64,000 nt of DNA, from NCBI GenBank assembly GCA_028874335.1, contig JAPPJY010000095.1, positions 1 to 64,000 on the forward strand, in the 5' to 3' direction. Position 1 is the first letter of the stretch. Each line of letters starts with the position of its first letter. A model generated the notes under the pieces. The model did not search any database and was not told the DNA's origin. It was given only the letters and a program-made list of their open reading frames with translations. The position numbers were made by a program, and so were the translations under genes. The DNA comes from Gemmatimonadota bacterium. GTDB lineage: Bacteria > Latescibacterota > UBA2968 > GCA-2709665. Below, piece after piece: positions 26,571 through 35,553 of the stretch.

Positions 26571-27641
26571 TCAATTTGGATATTCGAACTCCTCGTAATC
26601 GTCTTTCTCGATCGGATGCAGGTATAGCCTCATCTTTCGATCTCTCGTGGTTGCGAACATCACCTGGCAGGAGATGAGGTCTCCAACGTTCAGACCATGC
26701 GTCTGCAGGATGCGCCCGGGCGCGTGGACGTCGAACGAGAAATCGATCAATTCCTGAAGGGTCTTCATCCGGGCGAAGACATTTCGATAGTGCGCGAAAT
26801 ACATGATGCGCGCCTGGGAGTTGTAATAGTAGGGCCCGTCCCAGAATTCGGGGTCCGCCTCACGGGACGGATTCTGTAGCTTGGGATGCTGCCAGTGATT
26901 CACCTCCAGGAGCATCCCGTCCTGCGCCTCCGAAATGGCGACGTTTTCCGATTCCAGTTCCAGCCCCAGTATATTCCCTCCAGCGTCGACCGTGACCAGG
27001 TTCATCCCCTTCTGCCCGGAGAGGCGGTACTGTTCCACGAAATGCCGGACGTCGTCGCAGTCGCCGCAGTGCTGCGCCAGCAGGTGAACGACGAAGTACA
27101 GGTTCAGGTGTTCGGGGTTGGAGACGAAGTTGAACTTCCGATGCCCGGAATTGGCTCCGACCGCCAGTCCGGCGTCATTCACAGCCATCCCCAGCGTGAC
27201 CTGTCGCCTGGTGCCGAACCCCATCATTCCATGAGGTTTCGTGTCCGGAAAAAATGAGACGACGGAATTGGAAACGGTTCCGGGCACCGTATCCGTGCCT
27301 CCGTCGTTGGTGGACAACATCGCCGGGCCGTCGTCTTCCAGGACGATTCCAAGCGTGGAACAGGCATCCCCGACTGGCCCCGTCCAGAGAATGTGTCCGA
27401 AGTATGCATGGTCGAAGGACGCCATTCCGGCGGCCTCGCCGAACGCCTCGATCTGATCGATCATATCCGGAAACTCACGGCGCATAAATGCCATGTTCCG
27501 TCGAAAGTAGGCGTTGTCGAAATCGTGCGGGCGGGCCTGCCAGAACTTCAGGTAGTCACGGGCGGCCTCCGGGTTCATGGAACCCTGCGCCCTGCCGATC
27601 TCCGCGGGATTTCCGCGAAATGTACGTGTCTCCATAAACAC
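26571..27641 (-). CDS. C45-family autoproteolytic acyltransferase/hydrolase-like protein, paralog 1
   Basis: 356 aa; DACSTLGIVLEDDGPAMLSTNDGG, GFGTRRQVTLGMAVNDAGLAVG; paralog at 32577. Confidence 0.7.
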   Translation of the reverse strand: MFMETRTFRGNPAEIGRAQGSMNPEAARDYLKFWQARPHDFDNAYFRRNMAFMRREFPDMIDQIEAFGEAAGMASFDHAYFGHILWTGPVGDACSTLGIVLEDDGPAMLSTNDGGTDTVPGTVSNSVVSFFPDTKPHGMMGFGTRRQVTLGMAVNDAGLAVGANSGHRKFNFVSNPEHLNLYFVVHLLAQHCGDCDDVRHFVEQYRLSGQKGMNLVTVDAGGNILGLELESENVAISEAQDGMLLEVNHWQHPKLQNPSREADPEFWDGPYYYNSQARIMYFAHYRNVFARMKTLQELIDFSFDVHAPGRILQTHGLNVGDLISCQVMFATTRDRKMRLYLHPIEKDDYEEFEYPN

Positions 27642-27711
27642 CTCCTTATCTGCACAATGCTTCGTTCAGCCAAGCTTCGGGCCCGGCCTCAGATCAATCG
27701 CATTCAAAGTT

Positions 27712-28788
27712 TCATGCCAGTAGGGCCGCTTCGACCGATGGCCGAATTGCTTTGGCCATGCGCAGGAATCCAAGGTCGTTCGGATGAACCCCGTCGACGG
27801 TACACGCATCCTGATCGGCATCGCCAAAGAGGGTCTCCCCATCCACAAACCAGACCCTGTCGTCTCCCCGCTTCAGGGCATTCTCATACGTCTCGCGAAC
27901 GATCTCTCGCCTCGCAACCCAGCGTGACGGATTGGCATTGATCGACGGGCTCGAGACGATAACAATGGGCAATTTGGGACGTGCCTCCCTCACAATCCGG
28001 AAGAACGCTTCGTGCGTCTGCTTCAGATAGTCGGCGTTCGGCGCGTTGTGGTCGTAGTCCATTACAAACACACGCATATCCACCGTCGCGATGAGGCGGG
28101 CCATGGCTGGTTCGGCCCGGGCGCTCCCGCTGAATCCGAAGTTGATCAGCTTCGCATCCAGCCAACGGGACAGGAAATTGGGGTAGGTGTTCCCGGGACG
28201 GGACGCGCAGCCTCCGTGCGTGATCGAGGAACCGTAGAAGAGAAGCGGCTTCTCGTCCGAGAACCGCGAGGGCGGCTCGACTCTCGCGCCGGGGTCCAGC
28301 CCGAGAACGACTTGATTGACGCCGTTGTAGACCGGAAAATTCAGCGTCCACTCGCGCATTCCGCCGTCCTGTCGATCCACCAGGACCGTTTCGTATGCCC
28401 GTTCGTTCATGGGGGGTCTCGCGGCGTTTATGAACCGCTTCTCCGTCCCGGTTCCCACGTAGATGTCGAATCCGGAATTCCCGGACCGCGGCATGTGCGG
28501 CATGTCCACGACTTCCGCCAACTCCGCCCGGATGGCGATCGTACGGGAATCCGACCTGAAACGGGCCATCCCGCCCGACGTACACCAGGCCAGCCTCCGG
28601 ACGGCTTCGCTCATGTCCGGCAGGGCGTCGACCGGCAGCCGGCAGAACCGTCTCTCCCGGTCCAGCCAAGGGAAGCCCGACACCTCAACAGGTGCTTCCA
28701 GGACATCCATGCAAAGCATCTCCCTGCCCTCGATTTCCACGGACTTCAGGCCAGGTCCTGCGCTGTCGGACATCGATTCTCCCTTCAC
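27712..28788 (-). CDS. SGNH/GDSL-type hydrolase
   Basis: 358 aa; LLFYGSSITHGGCASRPGNTYPNFLSRWL; VDGVHPNDLGF (DxxH). Confidence 0.85.
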   Translation of the reverse strand: MKGESMSDSAGPGLKSVEIEGREMLCMDVLEAPVEVSGFPWLDRERRFCRLPVDALPDMSEAVRRLAWCTSGGMARFRSDSRTIAIRAELAEVVDMPHMPRSGNSGFDIYVGTGTEKRFINAARPPMNERAYETVLVDRQDGGMREWTLNFPVYNGVNQVVLGLDPGARVEPPSRFSDEKPLLFYGSSITHGGCASRPGNTYPNFLSRWLDAKLINFGFSGSARAEPAMARLIATVDMRVFVMDYDHNAPNADYLKQTHEAFFRIVREARPKLPIVIVSSPSINANPSRWVARREIVRETYENALKRGDDRVWFVDGETLFGDADQDACTVDGVHPNDLGFLRMAKAIRPSVEAALLA

Positions 28789-30614
28789 GACTTCCAGACG
28801 GGCAGTTGAACGTACGAGGCGCGCCCCGCGTCGTGGTAGACGGTATTCCGCGCGATGCGCCAGTCCCTGTCGTCGGGATCGCCCGTGTTCCGGTTGATGT
28901 CATAGTTGGGAAAGTTGCTGCTGCAGATGTCCAGGCGGATGCGATGTCCGGCCCGGAACAGGTTCGCGGACGGCTGCATGTCGATTTCGACGCGGTACAC
29001 CGTTCCAGGTTCCATCGGACTCGGCCGCTCGAAGCTCTCCCGGTATCGCGCCCGCAGGATGCCCTCCGAAACCGGGAAGGCGTACCCGGTCGGATCGTCC
29101 CGGCTTGGTGGATACACGTCCAGCAGCTTGAGGAAGAAATCCGTATCCGGCGCGTCCGAGGATATCCAGAGGACCCCTCTGATGTTCCCGGCGATCGACA
29201 GGTCAGCGGTCAGTGGGTCGGTTTGAAAGACCAGCACGTCGGGCCGCGAGGCGATGGGCATGCCGGGGATGCCATGGCCGGGAAGGGTCTCGATCTCGAT
29301 CTGATCCCGGGGCCCCATCCCCTTGAACCACCCTTCCTTCATCGGACCGTATGGGATGATACACCGGCCGTTGCTGGATACCGTATTGCGCGGGTCGTAG
29401 GCGTAGGTCGCGGAGGCGTCTTCCTCCGACGGGGCATCGGGCGACAGGATACCGTTCTCATGAATGTAGTATGGTGTCTCGCGCGAGCCTTCCGGCGGCC
29501 AGCCATCCACGCTGAACCACTTTCCGCCGTGTTGCAGGAGCCCGTCCCTGTCGCGGCTTCCGTCGTCGCCGCCCATGCGGAACATTCGCACCGCGCTGCC
29601 AACGTCCACTGTGACATCCTCCTTGAGCCATCGATTGAACCAATGGAGGTAGAGGTGGAGAAAGTCCTTATGGAAATGAAGGCCGCCCTCCGGACCGAAG
29701 TGCACGTCTCCGCAGGACGGTTCGCAGTTGCCGTGGGTCCACGGACCCACCAGCAGGTGCTGATTCCCGCGTCCCATGCTCACCATCTTCCGGAAGCCGT
29801 CGATGATGGTGCGGGGATACCAATCGAACCAGCCCACCATCCAGAGGATGGGTATATCGGGAAACGAATCGAAATATTCGTCCATGGCGAATCCCGGCTG
29901 CCGCCAGAATTCGGAATAGTCGTTGTTATCGAAATAGAGCTGGAAGACCGCGTCCTCGTACTGAGGCACCGCGGCCAGCGGCGTCTGACCGCGCCGCCAG
30001 GGGATCCGGGACGCCCACTCCAGGAAGTTCTGCCCGTCTGCGGACATGGTCTGGATGGCTTCGGCAATCGCCGGGTCCGCCTGCGCCTCGTGGCCCGTGG
30101 CCGACATCCGGACCGCCCAGTTCAGGAGGCCGAGATGCAGTGCGCCGCCCTCGCGCATGCTGTAATGATACGCGTTGATGGGCCCTTCGAATGGGATCAT
30201 CGTCGCCAGGGACGGGGGGTTCTGCGTGGCCGCGTGGAATTGCACCCACGCGTCGTAGGAACACCCGTACATTCCCACCTTCCCGTTGCACGACGGATGG
30301 TCGGCAATCCATTCGATGGTGTCGTACCCGTCTTCCGGGTCGTCCCTGAACGGGAAGAACACGCCCTCGGATCCATAGCGCCCCCGGCAGTCCTGTACGG
30401 CAGCCATATAACCATGCCGCGCGAAAAAGCTCGCCGCGGCCGAACCGCCGTTCTTGTTGTAAGGCGTCCTCTCCAGGATCGCCGGGAAGGTCCCGGTACG
30501 TCGATTCGCAACCTCACCCGGGAAGTAGAGGTCGGTGGCCAGGCGCACGCCGTCCCGCATCGGGACCATCACGTCCCTTGCCACAATAACGTCAGCCGTA
30601 TGAGGCTCACCCAT
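28785..30614 (-). CDS. CocE/NonD family hydrolase (Xaa-Pro dipeptidyl-peptidase S15-like)
   Basis: 609 aa; VPMRDGVRLATDLYFPGE, ERTPYNKNG, GKVGMYGCSYDAWVQ; stop overlaps start of 27712 gene by 4 bp. Confidence 0.9.
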   Translation of the reverse strand: MGEPHTADVIVARDVMVPMRDGVRLATDLYFPGEVANRRTGTFPAILERTPYNKNGGSAAASFFARHGYMAAVQDCRGRYGSEGVFFPFRDDPEDGYDTIEWIADHPSCNGKVGMYGCSYDAWVQFHAATQNPPSLATMIPFEGPINAYHYSMREGGALHLGLLNWAVRMSATGHEAQADPAIAEAIQTMSADGQNFLEWASRIPWRRGQTPLAAVPQYEDAVFQLYFDNNDYSEFWRQPGFAMDEYFDSFPDIPILWMVGWFDWYPRTIIDGFRKMVSMGRGNQHLLVGPWTHGNCEPSCGDVHFGPEGGLHFHKDFLHLYLHWFNRWLKEDVTVDVGSAVRMFRMGGDDGSRDRDGLLQHGGKWFSVDGWPPEGSRETPYYIHENGILSPDAPSEEDASATYAYDPRNTVSSNGRCIIPYGPMKEGWFKGMGPRDQIEIETLPGHGIPGMPIASRPDVLVFQTDPLTADLSIAGNIRGVLWISSDAPDTDFFLKLLDVYPPSRDDPTGYAFPVSEGILRARYRESFERPSPMEPGTVYRVEIDMQPSANLFRAGHRIRLDICSSNFPNYDINRNTGDPDDRDWRIARNTVYHDAGRASYVQLPVWKS

Positions 30615-30728
30615 GGGAATTCACCTTGAGAAAAACCATTGGCCGGTGGGAGGCATCCCCGGAAGGCCGTGAGACGGAATACGTTAGAATAAAGGCGGGT
30701 AGACGGGAGACGTTAGAGGTTAGAAGAA

Positions 30729-30862
30729 ATGCGGGGAGACGGGAGAGGGTAGACGGTAGAAGAAGCCCTTGCCAGGTAAGTTATCCCTAATTGCCTTCGG
30801 CGCGAGAGGAAATATCGCTGGGCAGGCAATCTCTCCCTTCTCTCGTCTTACGACTCTCTCCT
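30729..30862. repeat. Element family B copy 1 (~134 bp, imperfect palindrome)
   Basis: atgcggggagacgggagagggtagacggtag...ctctcccttctctcgtcttacgactctctcc, aligns throughout with 52886-53015. Confidence 0.75.
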
Positions 30863-32587
30863 TGTCGGCATTTTGCCCTTCGCCTTTGCTTCTGGCTGAC
30901 GGCATTGTCTGTTGGTCCCGCTTCTGCTCTTCGCCTCTGTTTTTTCTCTTCCTTCTTCCTTTTTCCTTCTTCCTTTCCTTCGCGTCTCCCCGCTATTCGG
31001 CATTTTGCCCTTCGCCTTTGCTTTTAGCTGACGGCTGACGGCTGATAGCTGCTTCTGAAACCGGTAGCCGTACAGCCGGGCCGCTCCATAGAGATGGAAG
31101 CGCAGCCTGAAGCGGTCCCGCCCGATGCCGGCAAGACCATTGTCACCCCAGGTGACGCGGCGCCGCAGCCCGTCGACGTCGATATCGTTGCAGTCCCCGC
31201 ATCCATATCCGGGAATGGGCTCGCAGGAATCCGCGTCCAGCACCTCGACTTCGAGCCAGTTGCGGTTGCGCCGGACGTCGCCTACGTTGACCGTCAGTTC
31301 GGTCGACCTGTCGGTCAGCGCCAGCGGGGAGGTGGTCGCGTGTCCCGGCGTTTCCCGGTCCGACGTCTCCAGACAGGTAAAGCCGTCTTCGCGAAGCGTG
31401 GCCAGGCCCATCCGCGCCATGCGCGCGCTCCCGCTCCCCATCTCATGGATGAACTCGGGGACCTCGTTTTCCGGCGGCCAGCTCGTGAACTCTTCGCCCG
31501 CCCCGCCGTAGAACAGGTAGATGGTCCCGTCCTTGACAGCCGGCTTATCCGTAATAATGAGCAACCCTCCGTCCCACTCGCCGTGAGCGCCGCGGGCGAT
31601 GACCTTCTGGTGGGGTTTGACGCGATCGAAACTGAGCCCGTCGCCGCTCACCGCCAGCCGGATGTCGGCCGAATACATCCCGTAGCGGCCGTAACCGTTC
31701 GGCACGTACCAGCCGTACTCGTAGCAGATGATCCAGGCGCCGCCGTACGGCGACATCATGATGTGATGGTCTTCGTACTCGAGCCCGTCGGCGGGGGAGA
31801 GCAGGGGGTTCTCGTCAGCCCTCCGGAAGTTTTCGACGTCCGGGCCGTACGCCAGAATCTTGGCGCGCCCGAGGCCGCGGTACCGATCGGCGCGGCGCTT
31901 GATATCGGGCTTGTCGAACGGCACCATCTCCTGGAAGACGGTCTTGTACCGGCGCGAGGGATCCGGGTCCTGGTCGTCGCGGACGAGGACGCCGATGTCG
32001 GGCGGTCCGCGAAACCATTCCGGCAGGTCGATGTTAGGGCCCTCGGTCCAGTGGACCCCGTCGGGCGAGTAGTTGGCCCGGGCGCCCTTTCCGGCATAGA
32101 CCTTCTGTCCGCCGAAGCTGCGCTTGATCCCCTTGAAACGCCTGTTCGGGTCCGGCTCGGTATCGTCCTTGATGATCGGACCGCGTCCGTCCAGGACGAT
32201 GTTGTTCTTCCTGCTCCCGTTGTATTCGTACAGGCCCAGTTCGGGTTTGTGCCAGTTGATCCCGTCCTCGCTGACGGCGTACCCCATCGCCCACCACCTC
32301 GACGTCGCGATGTCCGATCCGGCGTACCAGGCCTTGAACAGCCCGTCTTCGTCGTCGTAGATGACCGTGGGCGAGGACCACGGCGCGCAGTGGGTGGAAT
32401 CCCACTCGTGCGAGTCGCCCACGGGCAGTACGGGATTCAGCGGGTGTTTTTCCGCTTCGCACACGGTTTGCGTGACATGATGAACCGACTCGATCCCGTC
32501 CATCAGAAGGAACCCATCCGCGCTGCCGGGGTTCGTGTTCAGCCGATCCATGTTTCCTCCCGTTTCGCGGTTTCCGTCACTCCCCAT
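30848..32587 (-). CDS. GH43/GH32-like beta-propeller protein with repeat-derived C-terminal extension
   Basis: 579 aa; SPTVIYDDEDGLFKAWYAGSDIATSRWWAMGYAVSEDGINWHKP; C-terminus KQLSAVSRQLKAKAKGKMPNSG... encoded by low-complexity direct repeats. Confidence 0.7.
   Translation of the reverse strand: MGSDGNRETGGNMDRLNTNPGSADGFLLMDGIESVHHVTQTVCEAEKHPLNPVLPVGDSHEWDSTHCAPWSSPTVIYDDEDGLFKAWYAGSDIATSRWWAMGYAVSEDGINWHKPELGLYEYNGSRKNNIVLDGRGPIIKDDTEPDPNRRFKGIKRSFGGQKVYAGKGARANYSPDGVHWTEGPNIDLPEWFRGPPDIGVLVRDDQDPDPSRRYKTVFQEMVPFDKPDIKRRADRYRGLGRAKILAYGPDVENFRRADENPLLSPADGLEYEDHHIMMSPYGGAWIICYEYGWYVPNGYGRYGMYSADIRLAVSGDGLSFDRVKPHQKVIARGAHGEWDGGLLIITDKPAVKDGTIYLFYGGAGEEFTSWPPENEVPEFIHEMGSGSARMARMGLATLREDGFTCLETSDRETPGHATTSPLALTDRSTELTVNVGDVRRNRNWLEVEVLDADSCEPIPGYGCGDCNDIDVDGLRRRVTWGDNGLAGIGRDRFRLRFHLYGAARLYGYRFQKQLSAVSRQLKAKAKGKMPNSGETRRKGRRKKEEGREKTEAKSRSGTNRQCRQPEAKAKGKMPTRRES
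30866..30902. repeat. 37-bp direct repeat, unit 1
   Basis: cggcattttgcccttcgcctttgcttctggctgacgg; second unit at 30998-31034 differs at about 3 positions. Confidence 0.8.
30998..31034. repeat. 37-bp direct repeat, unit 2
   Basis: cggcattttgcccttcgcctttgcttttagctgacgg, followed by gctgacggctgatagct. Confidence 0.8.
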
Positions 32588-33644
32588 ACGCCATTTCCGT
32601 GGACCGTTCCTTTTCCAGCGGATACCGGTGGACGCGCAGCTTCCTGTCCCGCGACGTCATGAAGATCCCGTGGGTCGTGAACCAGCCTCCGATATTGGTT
32701 TCGGGGCTTTGCAGAATCCTGCCCGGCGCGTGCACGTCGAACGAAAAATCCGTCAGTTCGCTTACGGTGCGCATTTCTTCGAACACGTCCCGGTGGCAGG
32801 CCAGGTACTGGACCCGGTTCTGGGAGTTGTAGAACGAGGCACTCGCCCACCAGTCCGGATCGGCCTTTCGAGACGGGCGCTGGAGGTCCGGGTCCTGCCA
32901 GTGGTTGGTCTCGAGAACCATTCCGTTTTCCGGTTCCCGAAGGGCGATGTTCGCCGATTCCAGTTCGAACCCAACCATGTCGCCGGACGCGTCCACGGCC
33001 ACGCCCGTGAGGCCCTTGATCCCCGAAATCCGGTACTGCCGGAGGAAATGCCTGACGTCGCCGCAGTCAGAGCAATATTGCGCGAGAAGATGCGTGGTGA
33101 AATAGAGATTGACGTGTTCGGGGTTGGCGCCCGGATTGAATTTCCGGTGACCCGACGCGCAGCCCACCAGCAGCCCCGCGTCGTTGATCGCCGTGCCGAC
33201 GGTGACGCCGAACCGCTCTCCGATGCCGATCAGACCGTGCGGCCTGCCGTCCGGCAGTCCTATCAGAATCTTGTCCTTTACGAAATCCTCGACCCTGCCG
33301 ATCGAACTCGTATCGTAGGTTCGCAACATCGCCGGACCGTCGTCCTCCAGCATGATCCCGAGCGCCGAACATCCGTCCAGGTCGGCAGCGGTGAAGTAGA
33401 CGTGCAGGAGATACGTATGGTCGAAATCTTCGATCCCCGCGGCTTCGCCGTAGGCCTCCATCTGGGTCACCAGTTCCGGGAATTCCCGCCGCATGAAAGC
33501 CATGTTTTCGCGGAAATAGCTATCCTCGAAGTCCTGGGACTGCTTTAGCCTCTTCTCCAGCTCACGGCGGGCGTATTCGGGATCGAGCGCGCCCTGTGCC
33601 CGCCCCGCTTCAGCAGGACCTCCCGCAAAGATGTACTTTTTCAC
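32577..33644 (-). CDS. C45-family autoproteolytic acyltransferase/hydrolase-like protein, paralog 2
   Basis: 355 aa; DGCSALGIMLEDDGPAMLRTYD; collinear with 26571-27641. Confidence 0.7.
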   Translation of the reverse strand: MKKYIFAGGPAEAGRAQGALDPEYARRELEKRLKQSQDFEDSYFRENMAFMRREFPELVTQMEAYGEAAGIEDFDHTYLLHVYFTAADLDGCSALGIMLEDDGPAMLRTYDTSSIGRVEDFVKDKILIGLPDGRPHGLIGIGERFGVTVGTAINDAGLLVGCASGHRKFNPGANPEHVNLYFTTHLLAQYCSDCGDVRHFLRQYRISGIKGLTGVAVDASGDMVGFELESANIALREPENGMVLETNHWQDPDLQRPSRKADPDWWASASFYNSQNRVQYLACHRDVFEEMRTVSELTDFSFDVHAPGRILQSPETNIGGWFTTHGIFMTSRDRKLRVHRYPLEKERSTEMAYGE

Positions 33645-33695
33645 AACAGCGGCCTTTCAACGAGTGCTCCGAGTCAATTCCGACCGGATTCTTCC

Positions 33696-33734
33696 CTGAC
33701 AGATCCTTTCATTGTTGCTACATTGTAGCTACAA
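33696..33734 (+). promoter_or_regulatory. putative promoter plus palindromic operator of relB-like gene
   Basis: CTGACA - 17 bp - TACATT; 12-bp palindrome TTGTAGCTACAA at 33723-33734. Confidence 0.5.
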
Positions 33735-33750
33735 AGTGGAGGCTATTAAA

Positions 33751-34017
33751 ATGGGTAACGATAGTGTGGTCCGCGCGCGAATCGACAGTGATACCAAGGC
33801 ACGGGCGACCGAGGCGCTTGAAGTCATGGGCCTTTCCGTTTCCGATGCGATCCGTCTGCTGTTGTTGCGGATAGCCGAAGAGAAACGGCTGCCATTCGCT
33901 GTGAAAGTCCCCAATTCCACGACTGTCGAGGCGATGAAGGAACTGGAAGAGGGAAAGGGCAAACGATTCCGTAATTCCCGGGAGCTACTCAGGGATCTCA
34001 GACTTCTGGATGACTGA
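33751..34017 (+). CDS. RelB/DinJ family antitoxin
   Basis: 88 aa; MGNDSVVRARIDSDTKARATEALEVMGLSVSDAIRLLLLRIAEEKRLPF; RBS gtggagg upstream. Confidence 0.9.
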   Translation: MGNDSVVRARIDSDTKARATEALEVMGLSVSDAIRLLLLRIAEEKRLPFAVKVPNSTTVEAMKELEEGKGKRFRNSRELLRDLRLLDD

Positions 34018-34083
34018 CTCCGGTTCGCGCGCTGCGCCACACCTGGTGGCAGCTGAACAATCGGCACGTCTTAAGACACGAAA

Positions 34084-34106
34084 AGGGCGATCACAAGGAT
34101 CGCCCT
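34084..34106 (+). terminator. hairpin downstream of relB-like gene
   Basis: AGGGCGATC-acaag-GATCGCCCT; weak T-tract. Confidence 0.45.
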
Positions 34107-34253
34107 AACCGTTTCAATACCTTGTTGAATGGTTGTCTTCGTTGAATTGATCGAAATTGGTCTGACAGATAGTCTATTGTGTCCAGCTATTCTATCATAC
34201 TACAGTGGAATCTCAATCGGAGACTTCCAATCTTAATTTGCCATTTACTTCGA

Positions 34254-34628
34254 TCAGCTTTCTGTTCCTTCGGATGTCCCCTGTTGCGAAGACGGGATTA
34301 AAGGCTCCAGTTGGACGATTAACTCGGGAATTTGATCGACAGTCAATGCCCACATACGCGATTGAATGATCTCGCCATATTCGTGCGCCAGAACGTTGCG
34401 CATCCCCACAATCCTCCGCCACGGAATCTCAGGGTGTGCCTTCTTGAATGGATCGGATACGCGTCTTGCCGCCTCGCCGAGGATTTCCACTTGCCGTTCT
34501 ACCGCTGCCTGAACCATTCGATTCTGAAGAAACTGCTCGGATGTCAGATCTTTGACAAACTCCCTGACAGAAACGGCCGCTTCCAGCATATCCCAGAGGT
34601 AGGCGGCATCCCGGCTTTCAGGCCGCAT
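34254..34628 (-). CDS. hepT: HepT-like toxin (DUF86, HEPN ribonuclease)
   Basis: 124 aa; HEPN catalytic motif R-NVLA-H-E-Y (MRNVLAHEYGEI). Confidence 0.9.
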   Translation of the reverse strand: MRPESRDAAYLWDMLEAAVSVREFVKDLTSEQFLQNRMVQAAVERQVEILGEAARRVSDPFKKAHPEIPWRRIVGMRNVLAHEYGEIIQSRMWALTVDQIPELIVQLEPLIPSSQQGTSEGTES

Positions 34629-34923
34629 AAATCACCTCTTTGGTGCTCAGAATGCCCTTCCGACGGAAAGGATTTCGGAGCCCCTGCTCTTCTATGAGGT
34701 CAACAGGCCGTTCGAGAATTTCCGTAATTTCCTCCTGCATCTGCACAAGGTCGAGTAAACTGTGTTCGGCGCCCGGGGTGAACGTAACCAGAAGGTCAAC
34801 GTCGCTGTCCATTGCAAAGTCATCGCGAAGGACAGAGCCAAACGCAGCCAATTCAGTAATTCTCCAGCGACAACAGAAATCCTCGATCCGGGCTTGCGGC
34901 AAATCTATCCGGAGCGGCGCCAT
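34618..34923 (-). CDS. mntA: MntA-like minimal nucleotidyltransferase antitoxin
   Basis: 101 aa; AAFGSVLRDDFAMDSDVDLLVTF = GSX10DxD; overlaps hepT by 11 bp. Confidence 0.9.
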   Translation of the reverse strand: MAPLRIDLPQARIEDFCCRWRITELAAFGSVLRDDFAMDSDVDLLVTFTPGAEHSLLDLVQMQEEITEILERPVDLIEEQGLRNPFRRKGILSTKEVIYAA

Positions 34924-34969
34924 ACCTACCCCAATTGGCAGCTATTTGTGAGCGATCTTTTCGGAAGAA

Positions 34970-34984
34970 CGTATATAATATACG
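34970..34984. promoter_or_regulatory. palindromic candidate operator upstream of mntA-hepT
   Basis: CGTATAT-A-ATATACG, ~47 bp before mntA start. Confidence 0.4.
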
Positions 34985-35028
34985 CACAAGTGTGTTGTAT
35001 CGCTACTCGGTAGATGCGCCGCTGGTGT

Positions 35029-35538
35029 TCACAAATACGCGTAATAGATGACCTCTTTGCGCTCGATGTTGAAGCCCGCCTTCTCATAGGCCCGCCGGGC
35101 GCCGGCCTGCGCGTCGTTCAGGCCCGTTCTTACCTGGGCGTATTTCAGCCCCGCCTTCCGGAACCGGTCCATGACGAAGTTGTACATCATGGTCCCGATT
35201 CCCTGCCCCTGCAACCCGGCCTCGACGGCGTTCAGGCCGACGATTCCAATCCCTTTCTTCATATCCAGCAGATAGGTGATGAACGCCGCGACCTCGCCGG
35301 TTTCGCGTGACTCGACGACGAACGCCCATTCCGGGTGTTCCGCCAGGTGGCGCCCGACGCTGGCCTTGATGTTCTCCGGCCAGTTCGCATAGAGGGCGCC
35401 GAAGAGCTCCTCGCCCCAGTTCTCTTCGTGCAGCCCGAAAATCGGCTCCCACGCCTGGCGGACGATCTCGCCTATCCGGTCCAGGTCGGCTTCGGTCGCG
35501 GGGCGAATTCGGTATCGGTCGTCCATATTTCCTCGCAT
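35029..35538 (-). CDS. GNAT family N-acetyltransferase
   Basis: 169 aa; YRIRPATEADLDRIGEIVRQAW, IVGLNAVEAGLQGQGIGTMMYNFVMDRFRKAGLKYAQVRTGLNDAQAGARRAYEKAGF. Confidence 0.9.
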   Translation of the reverse strand: MRGNMDDRYRIRPATEADLDRIGEIVRQAWEPIFGLHEENWGEELFGALYANWPENIKASVGRHLAEHPEWAFVVESRETGEVAAFITYLLDMKKGIGIVGLNAVEAGLQGQGIGTMMYNFVMDRFRKAGLKYAQVRTGLNDAQAGARRAYEKAGFNIERKEVIYYAYL

Positions 35539-35553
35539 CGAGATAGCGTCGGA

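Noticed and set aside
30700-31040. CRISPR-like array
   Set aside because: Only two 37-bp direct repeats 132 bp apart plus palindromic element remnants; no regular repeat-spacer pattern. No CRISPR array seen anywhere in the window.
28692-32662. Long plus-strand ORFs 28692-30629 (645 aa) and 31094-32662 (522 aa)
   Set aside because: Antisense to well-supported CocE and beta-propeller genes; composition (R/H/P/V-rich) indicates GC-driven antisense ORFs.
34018-34083. Possible relE/yafQ toxin downstream of the RelB-like gene
   Set aside because: The remaining sequence before the hairpin is too short and translations show no toxin-like motif.
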